DNA of 64,000 nt from Achromobacter sp. AONIH1 (GTDB lineage: Bacteria; Pseudomonadota; Gammaproteobacteria; Burkholderiales; Burkholderiaceae_B), in NCBI RefSeq assembly GCF_002902905.1, contig NZ_CP026124.1:5332001-5396000 (forward strand), read 5' to 3'. Shown here in pieces: positions 8,840 through 18,623 of this stretch. A program made the translations under genes and the position numbers. Below the pieces are notes generated by a model that searched no databases, had not been told where the DNA came from, and saw nothing but the letters and a program-made list of their open reading frames with translations. The stretch's first letter is position 1; every line of letters begins with the position of its first letter.

Positions 8840-11080
8840 TCAGAAGAACGCCGGCTTGGCCGCGCTGCGGCGCGCCGAGTATTCGTCCAAGGCCCGCCGG
8901 CGCGCGCCCGCCTGCCGCAGGCGGATCACGGCCAGCGGCAGATGCACCAGCACCAGCAGCGCTGCCAGCAGCAGCCATGCCGTGTAGGCCAGCGACGACC
9001 ATGGCTCATCCAGGCTGCGTTCCGAGTCCACGCTCAGCTCCAGCAGGCCCGACGCGTCGCGGCGCACGCCAGACACCAGACCATCCACCCGGAACGGCAG
9101 CGGCTCGCCCTGGGCCACGATGCGCGACTGGCGGCTCCATGACGACAGCAGGTCTTCCTCGTTCTTGGCGATGATGCTGGGCAACATCGCATGCGGCCCC
9201 GGCCAGACGCGCAGCGCCACGCCGCCGGTCTGGCTTGCCTGCGCCGCCGCGGCCGCGCGGTTCATGGCCTGCATGATGGCCGGAAAGGCGCTGGAGCGGG
9301 CCCGCGCGCGAACCGTCTCGGCATTGCGCGAGATGATGGCGGACTCGTCGTTCAAGCCCTTGCGCTTGAACGCGCCGTCTTGCGCCAGCTTGAGCAGCTC
9401 GGCCCAGTTCTTGGGCTCGTCGTCGGCGAACAGCAGATGCTCGACCAGCGCCGCTTTCAACGCACCGCAGGCGTCCGCCGCATCGCGGCCGGCCACGGCG
9501 CAGCCGCGTTCCACCGCCAGCACGGTATCGGTCAGGCCCGAGACGCGGTAGAACGACAGGCCGCGCATGTTGTAGGCGGCCATGGGATTGGTCCGCATGC
9601 GCTGCGCCACCTGACTCTGCAACAGCATGTCCAGCATGGGATTGGCGCGCGTCCTCAGGAATTCGCCGGTATGCAGCGCCATGATGGCCGGATCAATTTC
9701 CAGCTCCGGCACCGTCGGCGCCGCGCCGCCCCAGCGCAGCCGGTCGCAATCGGCGCGCGCCGCCTGCTCGCTCGTGCCCTGCACCAGCTCGCAACGGGCC
9801 GCGCCGCGCAGCGACACGGGCTGGCCGAATCCGGGCGGATCCTGCGCCAGCGCCTCGGCCGAGGCATAGCTGCGCGGACCGTCGCTTTGCACCCAGGCGC
9901 GCGTCAGCGCCAGGTCGCCCGGCAGGTTCGGCGCCACGGCCCACAGCGCGCCCAGCGCCGCCAGACCGGTCAGCGCCAGCGTCATGTGGCGGCCCCAGAA
10001 CACGCGCGGGAACAGGCGCTGCTCTTCATCCACGGAATAATTGCCGCCCAGCCGCAGCACCGCGTAGTCCTGCACGCGCAGGTCCATGTCGACGCGTCCG
10101 TCGTCGGGCAGTTGCAGATTGGCGCGCCAATGGTCCGGCAGGTTGACGGGCAGCTTGTCGCCCAGGAACAGCTGGGTGGACACGGTCTGGGAATTGGACG
10201 GATTGCTCAGCACGATGGCGTTCAACTCGCCGCGCGCGCGGTTCACCTTCTGCGGCGCGGCCGGCGCGGGCCGGCGCCAGGTCAGCCACAAGGCCAGCGC
10301 GGCCAGCGCTCCCGCGCCGGCGGCGAACGGCATGCCCCCGCCCCCGCCCGCCAGCCCCAGGCACAGGAAGGCCAGGGCCCACAGCACCGACACCCAGAAG
10401 CCGAAACCGCGCCCCTGACGCGCGGCCACTTCGGCCGGCGTCTCGTCGCGCTGCGCCAGGATCTCGACCCGCGTGGCGTCGTCCAGCTCGCGCTCGGCCT
10501 GGGCCAGCTGCTCGGCCGTGGGCGGCGCCTCGTCCGCCTCGGGCGGGTCGACCTCCAGGTCGACGACGTTCTGCAGGGCGCCCGTCCGGCCGCTGTTCCA
10601 CTGCTGGTCCTGCTTCTGCCGGCGCAGCTCGCGCTCGCGCCCGCCAGCCAGGTCGAACTCGCCGTTCAAGGCCACCACGATGGCGAATTTCTCGGTGAGC
10701 ACCACTTCGGCATGGTTGTTCTCGACCAGATAGCTGCGCGCGTCGTAGGGCAGCACCACATCGACATCGCCCAGCGTGTCGTGCATGGTGCTGCCGCCCT
10801 GGCTGGCCTCGATGCCGTGGCGCACGAAAGCGCCGTGCAGCGGATAGACGCCGTCGTTGATCAGCTGCGCCTGCTTCTTCGGCTTGGCCGGGTCGAACAG
10901 GAAGGGCTGCACCAAGGCCTGCTCTTCGTCCGTCATGCGCCGCGCGGGCTGGCCGTCCCGCCGCAAGTCGCGCAGGGCGCCCTTGTTGTCGCTGCGCCGG
11001 GCCATGTAGGTGATGCCGCTGTAGATCGACCAGATCAGGATGATGAGCATCAGCCCCAGCTTGAGCATATTCAGATCCAT
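8840..11080 (-). CDS. IgaA/UmoB-like inner-membrane protein
   Basis: A 746-residue polytopic protein with an N-terminal helix (about residues 6-26), two helices near residues 228-275, one near 370-390, and a C-terminal helix near 700-722 flanking a large soluble domain of about 300 residues. This topology, and the N-terminal run RRMTDEEQALVQPFL ... AFVRHGIEAS ... VVLPYDARSYL ... AIVVALNGEFDL, resemble enterobacterial IgaA (YrfF), which restrains the Rcs envelope-stress phosphorelay. The large domain between helices 4 and 5, expected in the periplasm, has several cysteines (AARCELV, ADCDRL, RGCAV, DACGAL). The start ATG has GAGG at 5 bases. No rcs genes are nearby. The function here is inferred only from resemblance. 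Confidence 0.7.
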   Translation of the reverse strand: MDLNMLKLGLMLIILIWSIYSGITYMARRSDNKGALRDLRRDGQPARRMTDEEQALVQPFLFDPAKPKKQAQLINDGVYPLHGAFVRHGIEASQGGSTMHDTLGDVDVVLPYDARSYLVENNHAEVVLTEKFAIVVALNGEFDLAGGRERELRRQKQDQQWNSGRTGALQNVVDLEVDPPEADEAPPTAEQLAQAERELDDATRVEILAQRDETPAEVAARQGRGFGFWVSVLWALAFLCLGLAGGGGGMPFAAGAGALAALALWLTWRRPAPAAPQKVNRARGELNAIVLSNPSNSQTVSTQLFLGDKLPVNLPDHWRANLQLPDDGRVDMDLRVQDYAVLRLGGNYSVDEEQRLFPRVFWGRHMTLALTGLAALGALWAVAPNLPGDLALTRAWVQSDGPRSYASAEALAQDPPGFGQPVSLRGAARCELVQGTSEQAARADCDRLRWGGAAPTVPELEIDPAIMALHTGEFLRTRANPMLDMLLQSQVAQRMRTNPMAAYNMRGLSFYRVSGLTDTVLAVERGCAVAGRDAADACGALKAALVEHLLFADDEPKNWAELLKLAQDGAFKRKGLNDESAIISRNAETVRARARSSAFPAIMQAMNRAAAAAQASQTGGVALRVWPGPHAMLPSIIAKNEEDLLSSWSRQSRIVAQGEPLPFRVDGLVSGVRRDASGLLELSVDSERSLDEPWSSLAYTAWLLLAALLVLVHLPLAVIRLRQAGARRRALDEYSARRSAAKPAFF

Positions 11081-11298
11081 CGTGCCTCTTTCCTCTGCAT
11101 GTGATCGCGGCGGATGATAACGACGATCCGTCCCGCAATAGGGCTGAACCTACTTCAAAATATGACATTGCTTAACAATTGAAGGGGTTCGCCCCAATGC
11201 CGGCGGCGACGATCCGCCTGGCTGCGACCTGCCGGGCATCAGGCTTTTCGCCGCGCCCGCCGGCTTGCCGCCCGCCAAACTGTTTTAGAATCCCGGAC

Positions 11299-11478
11299 AT
11301 GGAATCCCGCCTTCTCGACATCCTCGTCTGCCCCCTGTGCAAGGGCCGCCTCGAACATGACCGGCAGCACGCCGAGCTGGTCTGCCGCGCCGACCGGCTG
11401 GCCTTCCCGGTGCGCGACGGCATTCCCGTCATGCTGGAGGGCGAGGCGCGCTCGCTCGACGACGCCCCCGCCAGCTGA
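11299..11478 (+). CDS. Trm112 family zinc-ribbon protein (YcaR-like)
   Basis: A 59-residue protein starting [19 protein letters not shown], with CPLC at 11-14 and a further cysteine at 29 (ELVCRADRL), then [11 protein letters not shown], the invariant tail of the bacterial Trm112/YcaR family. In eukaryotes and archaea Trm112 activates methyltransferases; the bacterial role is less certain. In many proteobacteria the gene sits between lpxK and kdsB exactly as here, suggesting a link to lipid A/Kdo assembly. The frame is open 40 codons upstream, but family length and the MESRLLD start support 11299. Ten bases separate it from kdsB. Confidence 0.9.
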   Translation: MESRLLDILVCPLCKGRLEHDRQHAELVCRADRLAFPVRDGIPVMLEGEARSLDDAPAS

Positions 11479-11488
11479 CCCGTCCGCC

Positions 11489-13032
<1,544 letters not shown>

Positions 13033-13113
13033 ACGGCGCCCGCTCGGCCATGAGGCCTTCGGCGCAGGCCTGACGCAAGTCGTCAAGGCGCGGCCCGAAG
13101 GCCTTTTCGCATC

Positions 13114-13145
13114 CGGCGCCCGCAGCGCCGCTTTCTTTTTCTTTT
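13114..13145 (+). terminator. Intrinsic terminator after adk
   Basis: CGGCGC (13114-13119) pairs with GCGCCG (13125-13130) across a 5-base loop, followed by a pyrimidine-rich run with ten T residues. It precedes the SDR gene start by less than 20 bases, so it probably separates adk from that gene. Confidence 0.7.
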
Positions 13146-13163
13146 GAACCAAGTGGTAGAGAC

Positions 13164-13922
13164 ATGGAAATCGCGAACAAGGTATTCATCGTTACCGGCG
13201 GCGCATCCGGCCTGGGCGCCGGCACCGTGCGCATGCTGGTGGCCAACGGCGCCAAGGTGGTGATCGCCGACCTGCAGGACGAGCCGGGCGAAGCCCTGGC
13301 CAAGGAACTGGGCCAACGCTACGTGCATTGCGACGTCACCCAGGAAGCCGATGGCCAGCGCGCCGTGGCCGCCGCGCGCGAGCTGGGCACGCTGTTCGGC
13401 CTGGTGAACTGCGCCGGCGTCGCCCCCGCCGCCAAGATCGTCGGCAAGAACGGCGCCCACCCGCTGGACCTGTTCCAGAAGGTAGTGAGCATCAACCTGA
13501 TCGGCAGCTTCAACATGATGCGCCTGGCCGCCGAGGCCATGAGCGCCAATACGCCCGAACCCACCGGCGAACGCGGCGTCATGATCAACACCGCGTCCGT
13601 CGCGGCCTTCGACGGCCAGATCGGCCAGGCGGCCTATGCCGCGTCCAAGGCGGGCGTGGCCGGCATGACCCTGCCCATCGCGCGCGACCTGGCCAAGACC
13701 GGCATCCGCTGCATGACCATCGCCCCCGGCATCTTCGGCACGCCCATGATCTTCGGCATGCCGCAGGAAGTGCAGGACTCGCTGGCCGCCAGCATCCCCT
13801 TCCCCGCCCGTCTCGGCCGTCCGGAGGACTACGCCAAGCTGGTACACAGCATCATCACGAACGACATGCTCAACGGCGAAACGATCCGCCTGGACGGCGC
13901 GATCCGGATGCCGCCGAAGTAG
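13164..13922 (+). CDS. SDR family 3-hydroxyacyl-CoA dehydrogenase (HSD10-like)
   Basis: A 252-residue NAD-dependent short-chain dehydrogenase. The N-terminal Rossmann motif [12 protein letters not shown], the CAGV segment in [15 protein letters not shown], the catalytic Ser-Tyr-Lys set ([23 protein letters not shown]) and the PG following IAPGIF are present. The NCAG(V)APA...VGKNG segment, [17 protein letters not shown] and the C-terminal [10 protein letters not shown] closely resemble type-2 3-hydroxyacyl-CoA dehydrogenases (HSD17B10 type), which oxidise short branched 3-hydroxyacyl-CoA in isoleucine and fatty-acid breakdown. No acyl-CoA genes are adjacent, so the substrate is inferred. Start ATG at 13164. 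Confidence 0.85.
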   Translation: MEIANKVFIVTGGASGLGAGTVRMLVANGAKVVIADLQDEPGEALAKELGQRYVHCDVTQEADGQRAVAAARELGTLFGLVNCAGVAPAAKIVGKNGAHPLDLFQKVVSINLIGSFNMMRLAAEAMSANTPEPTGERGVMINTASVAAFDGQIGQAAYAASKAGVAGMTLPIARDLAKTGIRCMTIAPGIFGTPMIFGMPQEVQDSLAASIPFPARLGRPEDYAKLVHSIITNDMLNGETIRLDGAIRMPPK

Positions 13923-13923
13923 T

Positions 13924-14012
13924 GGGCCCACCCCCGCAGCGCTGCGCGCTTCCCCCTCAAGGGGGCGCCGTGACGGACCGGCAAAGCCGGCTCCGTGCGG
14001 CCCCGATGGGCG
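13924..14012 (+). repeat. Dispersed GC-rich repeat, copy 1
   Basis: Contains CGCTGCGCGCTTCCCCCTCA then AGGGGGCGCC (an inverted CCCCCT/AGGGGG pair), and CCGGCAAAGCCGG then CTCCGTGCGGCCCCG. The same succession of blocks recurs at 36547-36635 and 49351-49438, with a shorter copy at 36493-36545. It lies just after the SDR stop. The 14013-14193 stretch up to murJ shows no further gene. Confidence 0.75.
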
Positions 14013-14193
14013 ATGGGCGGGTGTGCGCTGTGGGGAGGGTGTCAGCGCCTTGGGTGGATTGGTCGCCCGTGTGGCTGGACAGTGTGTAGTGTGTGTGGGT
14101 TTACAAGGCAACGGCACCAAATGGCTGATGCCTCCGGTTGGCGCAATGCCCGTTCTGGGCTTCGGGCAACCCCTGGATTTATGGATAACTGAA

Positions 14194-15753
14194 GTGAGTT
14201 TGTTCCGCTCCGCGGCCACCGTCAGCAGCTTCACGCTGCTGTCCCGCATTTCCGGCCTGGCCCGTGACGTCCTGGTGGCGCGCGCCTTTGGCGCGGGTCC
14301 CATTACCGATGCGTTCTGGGTCGCCTTCCGCATTCCGAACCTGCTGCGGCGGCTGTTCGCGGAAGGGGCTTTCGCGCAGGCTTTCGTGCCGATCCTGGGC
14401 GCGGCGCGCAACAACCGGTCCGACGACGAGGTGCGCACGCTGCTGGACCGCGTGGCGCTGCTGCTGACGCTGGCGCTGATGCTGGTCACGCTGGTCGGCA
14501 TCGTCGCCGCGCCCTGGGTGGTGTCGGCCATGGCCAGCGGGCTGCGCGGCGCGGCGCGAGATGCAGAGTTCGGCGCCGCGGTCTGGATGACGCGGGTGAT
14601 GTTTCCGTACATCCTGTGCATGTCGCTGATCGCCTTCGCGTCCGGCGTGCTGAACACCTGGCGGCGCTTCGCCGTGCCGGCCTTCACGCCGGTGCTGCTG
14701 AACCTGTCCATGATCGCCGCCTGCCTGTGGCTGGCGCCGCGCATGGACGTGCCGGTATACGGGCTGGCCATCGGCGTCATGGCCGGCGGCGTGGCGCAGC
14801 TGGCCGTGCAATGGGTGGCGCTGGCGCGACTGGGCCTGACGCCGCGCTTCTCGCTGCGCGTGCGCGAGGCCTGGGCCGACGCCACCGTGCAGCGCATCCT
14901 CAAGCAGATGGCGCCGGCCACGCTGGGCGTGTCCGTGGCCCAGATCTCGCTGCTGATCAACACCAATATCGCGACCTGGCTGACGCCCGGCAGCGTAACC
15001 TGGCTGTCCTTCGCCGACCGCCTGATGGAATTCCCCACCGCCCTGCTGGGCGTGGCGTTGGGCACGGTGCTGCTGCCCAGCCTGTCGGCCGCCAATGCGC
15101 GCGACGACCATGCCGGCTACAGCGCGCTGCTCGACTGGGGCCTGCGCCTGGTGCTGCTGCTGGGCCTGCCCGCCGCGGTGGGCATGGCCCTGCTGTCGGA
15201 CGGGCTTGTCGCCACGCTGTTTCACTACGGCGCGTTCGCGGCGCAGGACGTGGCGCAGACGCGCGTGGCCGTGATGTCCTACTCGGCCGGCCTTATCGGA
15301 CTGCTGGCCGTGAAGATCCTGGCCCCGGGCTTCTACGCCAGGCAGGACATCCGCACCCCGGTCAAGATCGCCATCGGCGTACTGATCGTGACCCAGTTGC
15401 TGAACCTGGCGCTGGTGCCGCTGCTGGCCCACGCCGGCCTGGCCCTGGCCATCGGCCTGGGCGCCTGCCTGAACGCGCTGGCCCTGCTCATCGGGTTGCT
15501 GCGGCGCGGCGTCTACCGCCCCGCGCCCGGCTGGACCCGGTTCGCGCTGCGGCTGCTGCCGGCGCTGGCCGGGCTGGCGGGGCTGCTGGCCTATGCCGAT
15601 GGCCGCATCGACTGGATCGCGCTGCAGGCTCATGCCGGCCTGCGGGCGGCCTGGCTGGGCGGCGTGCTGGCCGCCAGCGGCGTGATCTATTTCGGATTGT
15701 TGTTTCTGTTCGGGTTCCGTCCCCGAGACTTCGGACGGCGCTCCGCGCGTTAA
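14194..15753 (+). CDS. murJ: Lipid II flippase MurJ
   Basis: Inner-membrane flippase that moves the peptidoglycan precursor lipid II to the periplasmic face. 519 residues and about 14 membrane helices; MOP-superfamily motifs are clear: SRISGLARD near residue 20, AFWVAFRIPNLLRRLFAEGAF with the conserved arginines, and WLSFADRLMEFPTALLGVAL. I set the start at GTG 14194 (VSLFRSAATVSSF), matching the family N-terminus; the 57 codons upstream in frame carry no homology and run through low-complexity sequence next to the repeat. A strong hairpin terminator follows at 15781. Confidence 0.95.
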   Translation: MSLFRSAATVSSFTLLSRISGLARDVLVARAFGAGPITDAFWVAFRIPNLLRRLFAEGAFAQAFVPILGAARNNRSDDEVRTLLDRVALLLTLALMLVTLVGIVAAPWVVSAMASGLRGAARDAEFGAAVWMTRVMFPYILCMSLIAFASGVLNTWRRFAVPAFTPVLLNLSMIAACLWLAPRMDVPVYGLAIGVMAGGVAQLAVQWVALARLGLTPRFSLRVREAWADATVQRILKQMAPATLGVSVAQISLLINTNIATWLTPGSVTWLSFADRLMEFPTALLGVALGTVLLPSLSAANARDDHAGYSALLDWGLRLVLLLGLPAAVGMALLSDGLVATLFHYGAFAAQDVAQTRVAVMSYSAGLIGLLAVKILAPGFYARQDIRTPVKIAIGVLIVTQLLNLALVPLLAHAGLALAIGLGACLNALALLIGLLRRGVYRPAPGWTRFALRLLPALAGLAGLLAYADGRIDWIALQAHAGLRAAWLGGVLAASGVIYFGLLFLFGFRPRDFGRRSAR

Positions 15754-15780
15754 TTCCAGGCGTTTTTGCCACATCCTCGT

Positions 15781-15810
15781 AAAAAGCCGGCTTATCCGCC
15801 GGCTTTTTTT
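15781..15810 (+). terminator. Intrinsic terminator of murJ
   Basis: AAAAAGCCGGC and GCCGGCTTTTT pair around a TTATCC loop, followed by more T residues. The A tract on the left makes it usable on both strands. Confidence 0.92.
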
Positions 15811-15923
15811 CGTCCGATTCGTCAAGAATTGACAAGCCCGCCGTAATCTTTGGTAAAAAACCTTTATTATTTACAAATTGCCAATGAAAGGATCCCCACC
15901 TGGGAAAACGCGTGGGAGATGAA

Positions 15924-16913
15924 GTGAAGTACGCCCAAGGACTACCCGTGGCGGACCAGGTCATCAACTGGTTGCTGCTGCTGCGCTCGGGCCGAGCGAC
16001 GCCGCAGGACTATAACGATTTCCTGGCCTGGCGTGCGGCCGACCCGCTCCATGAGAACGCCTGGCAGCAGCTGATAGGCACTCTGGAAGGGTCGACGTTC
16101 GGCCGGCTCGGCGATGCCTATCCGATAGGCTACGCCGCGGCCTCCCCTGCGTCGCAGCCCGCCGCCCCGCCCCCGCCTCTCGTTTCACCGTCGCGCCGCC
16201 GCTTCATGACCGGCTCGGCGGCGCTCGTCGGTGCGGGCGCCTGCGCCGGCTACGTCGGCAATGCCTTCTACCCCCTCAACAACGTCGCCGCCGACGCCGC
16301 CACGGCCACCGGCGAGCGCCGCCGCTATGTGCTGTCTGACGGCAGCCAGCTGTTGCTGGACGCGCGCAGCCGGGTGAACCTGGACTTCACGCCCGCCTAT
16401 CGCCAGGTGCGCCTGCTGGACGGCGCAGTCACCGTGTCCGTGGCGCCCGACGCGCGCCGCCCCTTCCTGGTCCAGACCGCCGAAGGCACCGTGCGCGCGC
16501 TCGGCACCCGTTACATGGTGCGTCAACAGGCCCAGCGCACCGTGGTGGTGGTGCATGAGCACGAAGTCGAGGTCGAGACCATGTCCGGCGCCCATGGCAC
16601 CGTGCGGGCCGGCACCGGCGCGCGCTTCGACGCCTTGCGCATGGACACGCCGCGCGCCGAACTGATGGCCGAAGCCGCCTGGGAGGCTGGCTGGATCGAC
16701 GTGCGCGGCCGACCGCTGGCCGAGGTGATCGCGGCGCTGCGCCCCTACCGCAGCGGCTCGCTGCGCGTCTCCATGGCTGCGGGCGGCCTGCCGGTGTCGG
16801 GACACTTCCCGTTGGACGACACCGACGCCGCCCTGCGCTCGCTGCAGGAGAGCATGCCCATCCATATCCGCCGCTACACCCCCTGGTACGTGTCGATCAA
16901 CGTCGCGACCTGA
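15924..16913 (+). CDS. FecR-family sensor protein without an adjacent sigma factor
   Basis: About 329 residues. The N-terminal cytoplasmic part (ADQVINWLLLLRSG ... FLAWRAADPLHENAWQQL) is the DUF4880/FecR N-terminal fold that binds an ECF sigma factor. A Pro/Ala linker leads to SRRRFMTGSAALVGAGA (about residues 90-106), a twin-arginine-like membrane segment, and a periplasmic FecR domain (RRYVLSDGSQLLLDARSRVN ... VRALGTRYMVR). FecR proteins normally relay a TonB-receptor signal to an ECF sigma factor, but neither is present within the neighbouring genes (murJ and rpsT). I chose GTG 15924 because GGGAG lies 5 bases upstream; GTG 15912 is an alternative. Confidence 0.82.
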   Translation: MKYAQGLPVADQVINWLLLLRSGRATPQDYNDFLAWRAADPLHENAWQQLIGTLEGSTFGRLGDAYPIGYAAASPASQPAAPPPPLVSPSRRRFMTGSAALVGAGACAGYVGNAFYPLNNVAADAATATGERRRYVLSDGSQLLLDARSRVNLDFTPAYRQVRLLDGAVTVSVAPDARRPFLVQTAEGTVRALGTRYMVRQQAQRTVVVVHEHEVEVETMSGAHGTVRAGTGARFDALRMDTPRAELMAEAAWEAGWIDVRGRPLAEVIAALRPYRSGSLRVSMAAGGLPVSGHFPLDDTDAALRSLQESMPIHIRRYTPWYVSINVAT

Positions 16914-16971
16914 ACCGTCACCTTCTTGCAACGTGCTGTCCAGCGGGACCGTCTCGTTGTATACTCGCCAC

Positions 16972-17009
16972 AGCATTTTTACCCGCATTTTTTACCCGCA
17001 TTTTTTACC
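16972..17009 (+). repeat. Three tandem copies of a 13-base T-rich unit
   Basis: Units at 16972-16983 (slightly short), 16984-16996 and 16997-17009, each reading CGCATTTTTTACC or nearly so. They lie in the 313-bp gap between the FecR-like gene and rpsT. The remaining gap holds the rpsT promoter and otherwise nothing that I recognise. Confidence 0.8.
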
Positions 17010-17163
17010 TCAACAGGCGCCACCCGGATTTCCCGGCAGCCGCGACAAGCGGCACGGCCGACCCGGACATCCCCGGAACTTTCCACGGGGATCGCGACCG
17101 GAACCGCCGCCCTGGCGCTCCCGCCCGACCATCGGGCGTCATCGGCTTGACGGCACATTGAGC

Positions 17164-17191
17164 TTGCAATCCCCCTGGGACTTGCTACAAT
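17164..17191 (+). promoter_or_regulatory. Sigma-70 promoter of rpsT
   Basis: TTGCAA (17164-17169) and TACAAT (17186-17191) are separated by 16 bases; the ATG of rpsT is 36 bases beyond the -10 box. Good agreement with the housekeeping consensus, as expected for a ribosomal protein gene. Confidence 0.7.
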
Positions 17192-17226
17192 GTCCGACTT
17201 TGCCGAATTCAACTTACTGATACACA

Positions 17227-17490
17227 ATGGCCAACACCGCCCAAGCCCGCAAGCGCGCTCGCCAATCCGTTGAGCGCAACAAGCACAATTCCAGCCTGCG
17301 CTCGATGCTGCGCACCGCCATCAAGCGCGTTCGCCAATCCATCGCCGCCGGCGACAAAGCTGCGGCCGGTGAAGTGTTCCAGAAAGCCACCAGCGTGATC
17401 GACCGCGTGGCCGACAAGAACATCATCCACAAGAACAAGGCCGCTCGCCACAAGAGCCGCCTGGCTGCCGCCATCAAGGCGCTGGCCTAA
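17227..17490 (+). CDS. rpsT: 30S ribosomal protein S20
   Basis: An 87-residue, lysine/arginine-rich protein that binds 16S rRNA early in small-subunit assembly. The sequence [21 protein letters not shown], then [12 protein letters not shown] and [19 protein letters not shown], is the full S20 pattern. It is a single-gene unit with its own promoter and terminator. Confidence 0.98.
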   Translation: MANTAQARKRARQSVERNKHNSSLRSMLRTAIKRVRQSIAAGDKAAAGEVFQKATSVIDRVADKNIIHKNKAARHKSRLAAAIKALA

Positions 17491-17536
17491 GCCATTCTGC
17501 CGCCCCGGTCCCCGGGGCGTCATGAATACGGCAAAT

Positions 17537-17566
17537 AAAAAAGGATGCCCACGGGCATCCTTTTTT
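17537..17566. terminator. Bidirectional terminator between rpsT and lysR
   Basis: A perfect 14-bp stem: AAAAAAGGATGCCC and GGGCATCCTTTTTT around a 2-base centre. A and T tracts on both sides suit termination of rpsT (plus) and of the convergent LysR gene (minus). Confidence 0.93.
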
Positions 17567-17576
17567 CATGGTGGCT

Positions 17577-18509
17577 TCAGATCGGATGGCCGCCGCGCCC
17601 TGCCCCGGCCACCAGCCTGCCCGCCATCTCGCGAGCCTGCTCGCGCACCGCCGCGGCAAAGGCGTCGACCAGCGGGCTCTTCGGCCGGTGTTCGGGATAC
17701 ACCGCATTCACCCTGAACGGGAACGAGCGCGTCAGCGGCCGCACTTGCAGGCCATTGCCGATGAAGTCGAGCGCCGTCAGCGGATTGACGATGGCCACGC
17801 CCAGCCCCTGGCGCACGAAGGCGCAGACCGACACGGCTGACGGCGTCTCGACAATGGAGCGCGGCGCCACGCCCTCGGCCGCGAAAGCCTCGTCGATCTG
17901 CAAGCGGTAGGGATCGCTGGCCGACAGGCTGACAAAGGCCTGTCCCTCGAAATCGCGCAGCTCGATCGCCTCGCGCGCCAGCAGCGGATGGCCGTCGGGC
18001 AGCGCGCAGACCTCATCCACCTCGACCAGCAGTTCCAAGCGCGTGCCCGCCGGCTGGGCGTCGCTCTCGGTCAGCCCCAGGTCGTAGCGCTGCGCGCTCA
18101 GCCACTCCTCCAGGAAGGGCGATTCCTGCGTCTCCACCGACAGGCTGACACCGGGATGTCCGGCATGGAAGCGGCGAAACGCGCCTGGCAGCACGGAATG
18201 GGAAAAGGCCGGCAGCGCGATCACCGCCAGCTGGCCGTCCGAATAGGCGCGCAGCCGCGCCGCGGCGGAGGCCACCCGCTCCAGCCCCGCGTAGGACTGC
18301 CGGACCTCGTCATACAGCGCCAGCGCCTGCATGGTGGGCCGCAGGCGGCCCCGGATGCGCTCGAACAGCGGGAAGCCTATGCTGTGCTCCATGCGCGCCA
18401 GTTCCCGACTGACGGTGGGCTGCGACGTATGCAGCAGCTCGGCCGCGCGGGTCACGCTGCCGGCGATCATCAAGGCGCGGAAGACTTCAACGTGCCGGTG
18501 CGTCAGCAT
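17577..18509 (-). CDS. LysR-type regulator, likely of the adjacent lysA
   Basis: A 310-residue transcription factor. An N-terminal winged helix-turn-helix (HRHVEVFRALMIAGSVTRAAELLHTSQPTVSRELARMEHSIG) is followed by a substrate-binding domain (about residues 90-295). It is divergent from a diaminopimelate decarboxylase gene of the enterobacterial type with a 114-bp gap, the same arrangement as E. coli lysR-lysA, where LysR activates lysA and responds to diaminopimelate and lysine. The target assignment rests on that arrangement. A TTC-N8-GAA motif lies just upstream of its start. Confidence 0.85.
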   Translation of the reverse strand: MLTHRHVEVFRALMIAGSVTRAAELLHTSQPTVSRELARMEHSIGFPLFERIRGRLRPTMQALALYDEVRQSYAGLERVASAAARLRAYSDGQLAVIALPAFSHSVLPGAFRRFHAGHPGVSLSVETQESPFLEEWLSAQRYDLGLTESDAQPAGTRLELLVEVDEVCALPDGHPLLAREAIELRDFEGQAFVSLSASDPYRLQIDEAFAAEGVAPRSIVETPSAVSVCAFVRQGLGVAIVNPLTALDFIGNGLQVRPLTRSFPFRVNAVYPEHRPKSPLVDAFAAAVREQAREMAGRLVAGAGRGGHPI

Positions 18510-18513
18510 GGCA

Positions 18514-18529
18514 ATTCCATATCAAGAAT
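18514..18529. promoter_or_regulatory. Candidate LysR binding site between lysR and lysA
   Basis: ATTC and GAAT flank eight bases, fitting the T-N11-A palindrome of LysR-type regulators. It lies 5 bases from the regulator start and about 95 bases before lysA. Confidence 0.4.
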
Positions 18530-18623
18530 GAATGGATCAGGAAATTCAAAGCATTTTACTGGATAGCTCATCACAGGCATCATGGCGCTCCAGTTTCCCT
18601 ACCGCACAACAAGGTTCTCCCCC

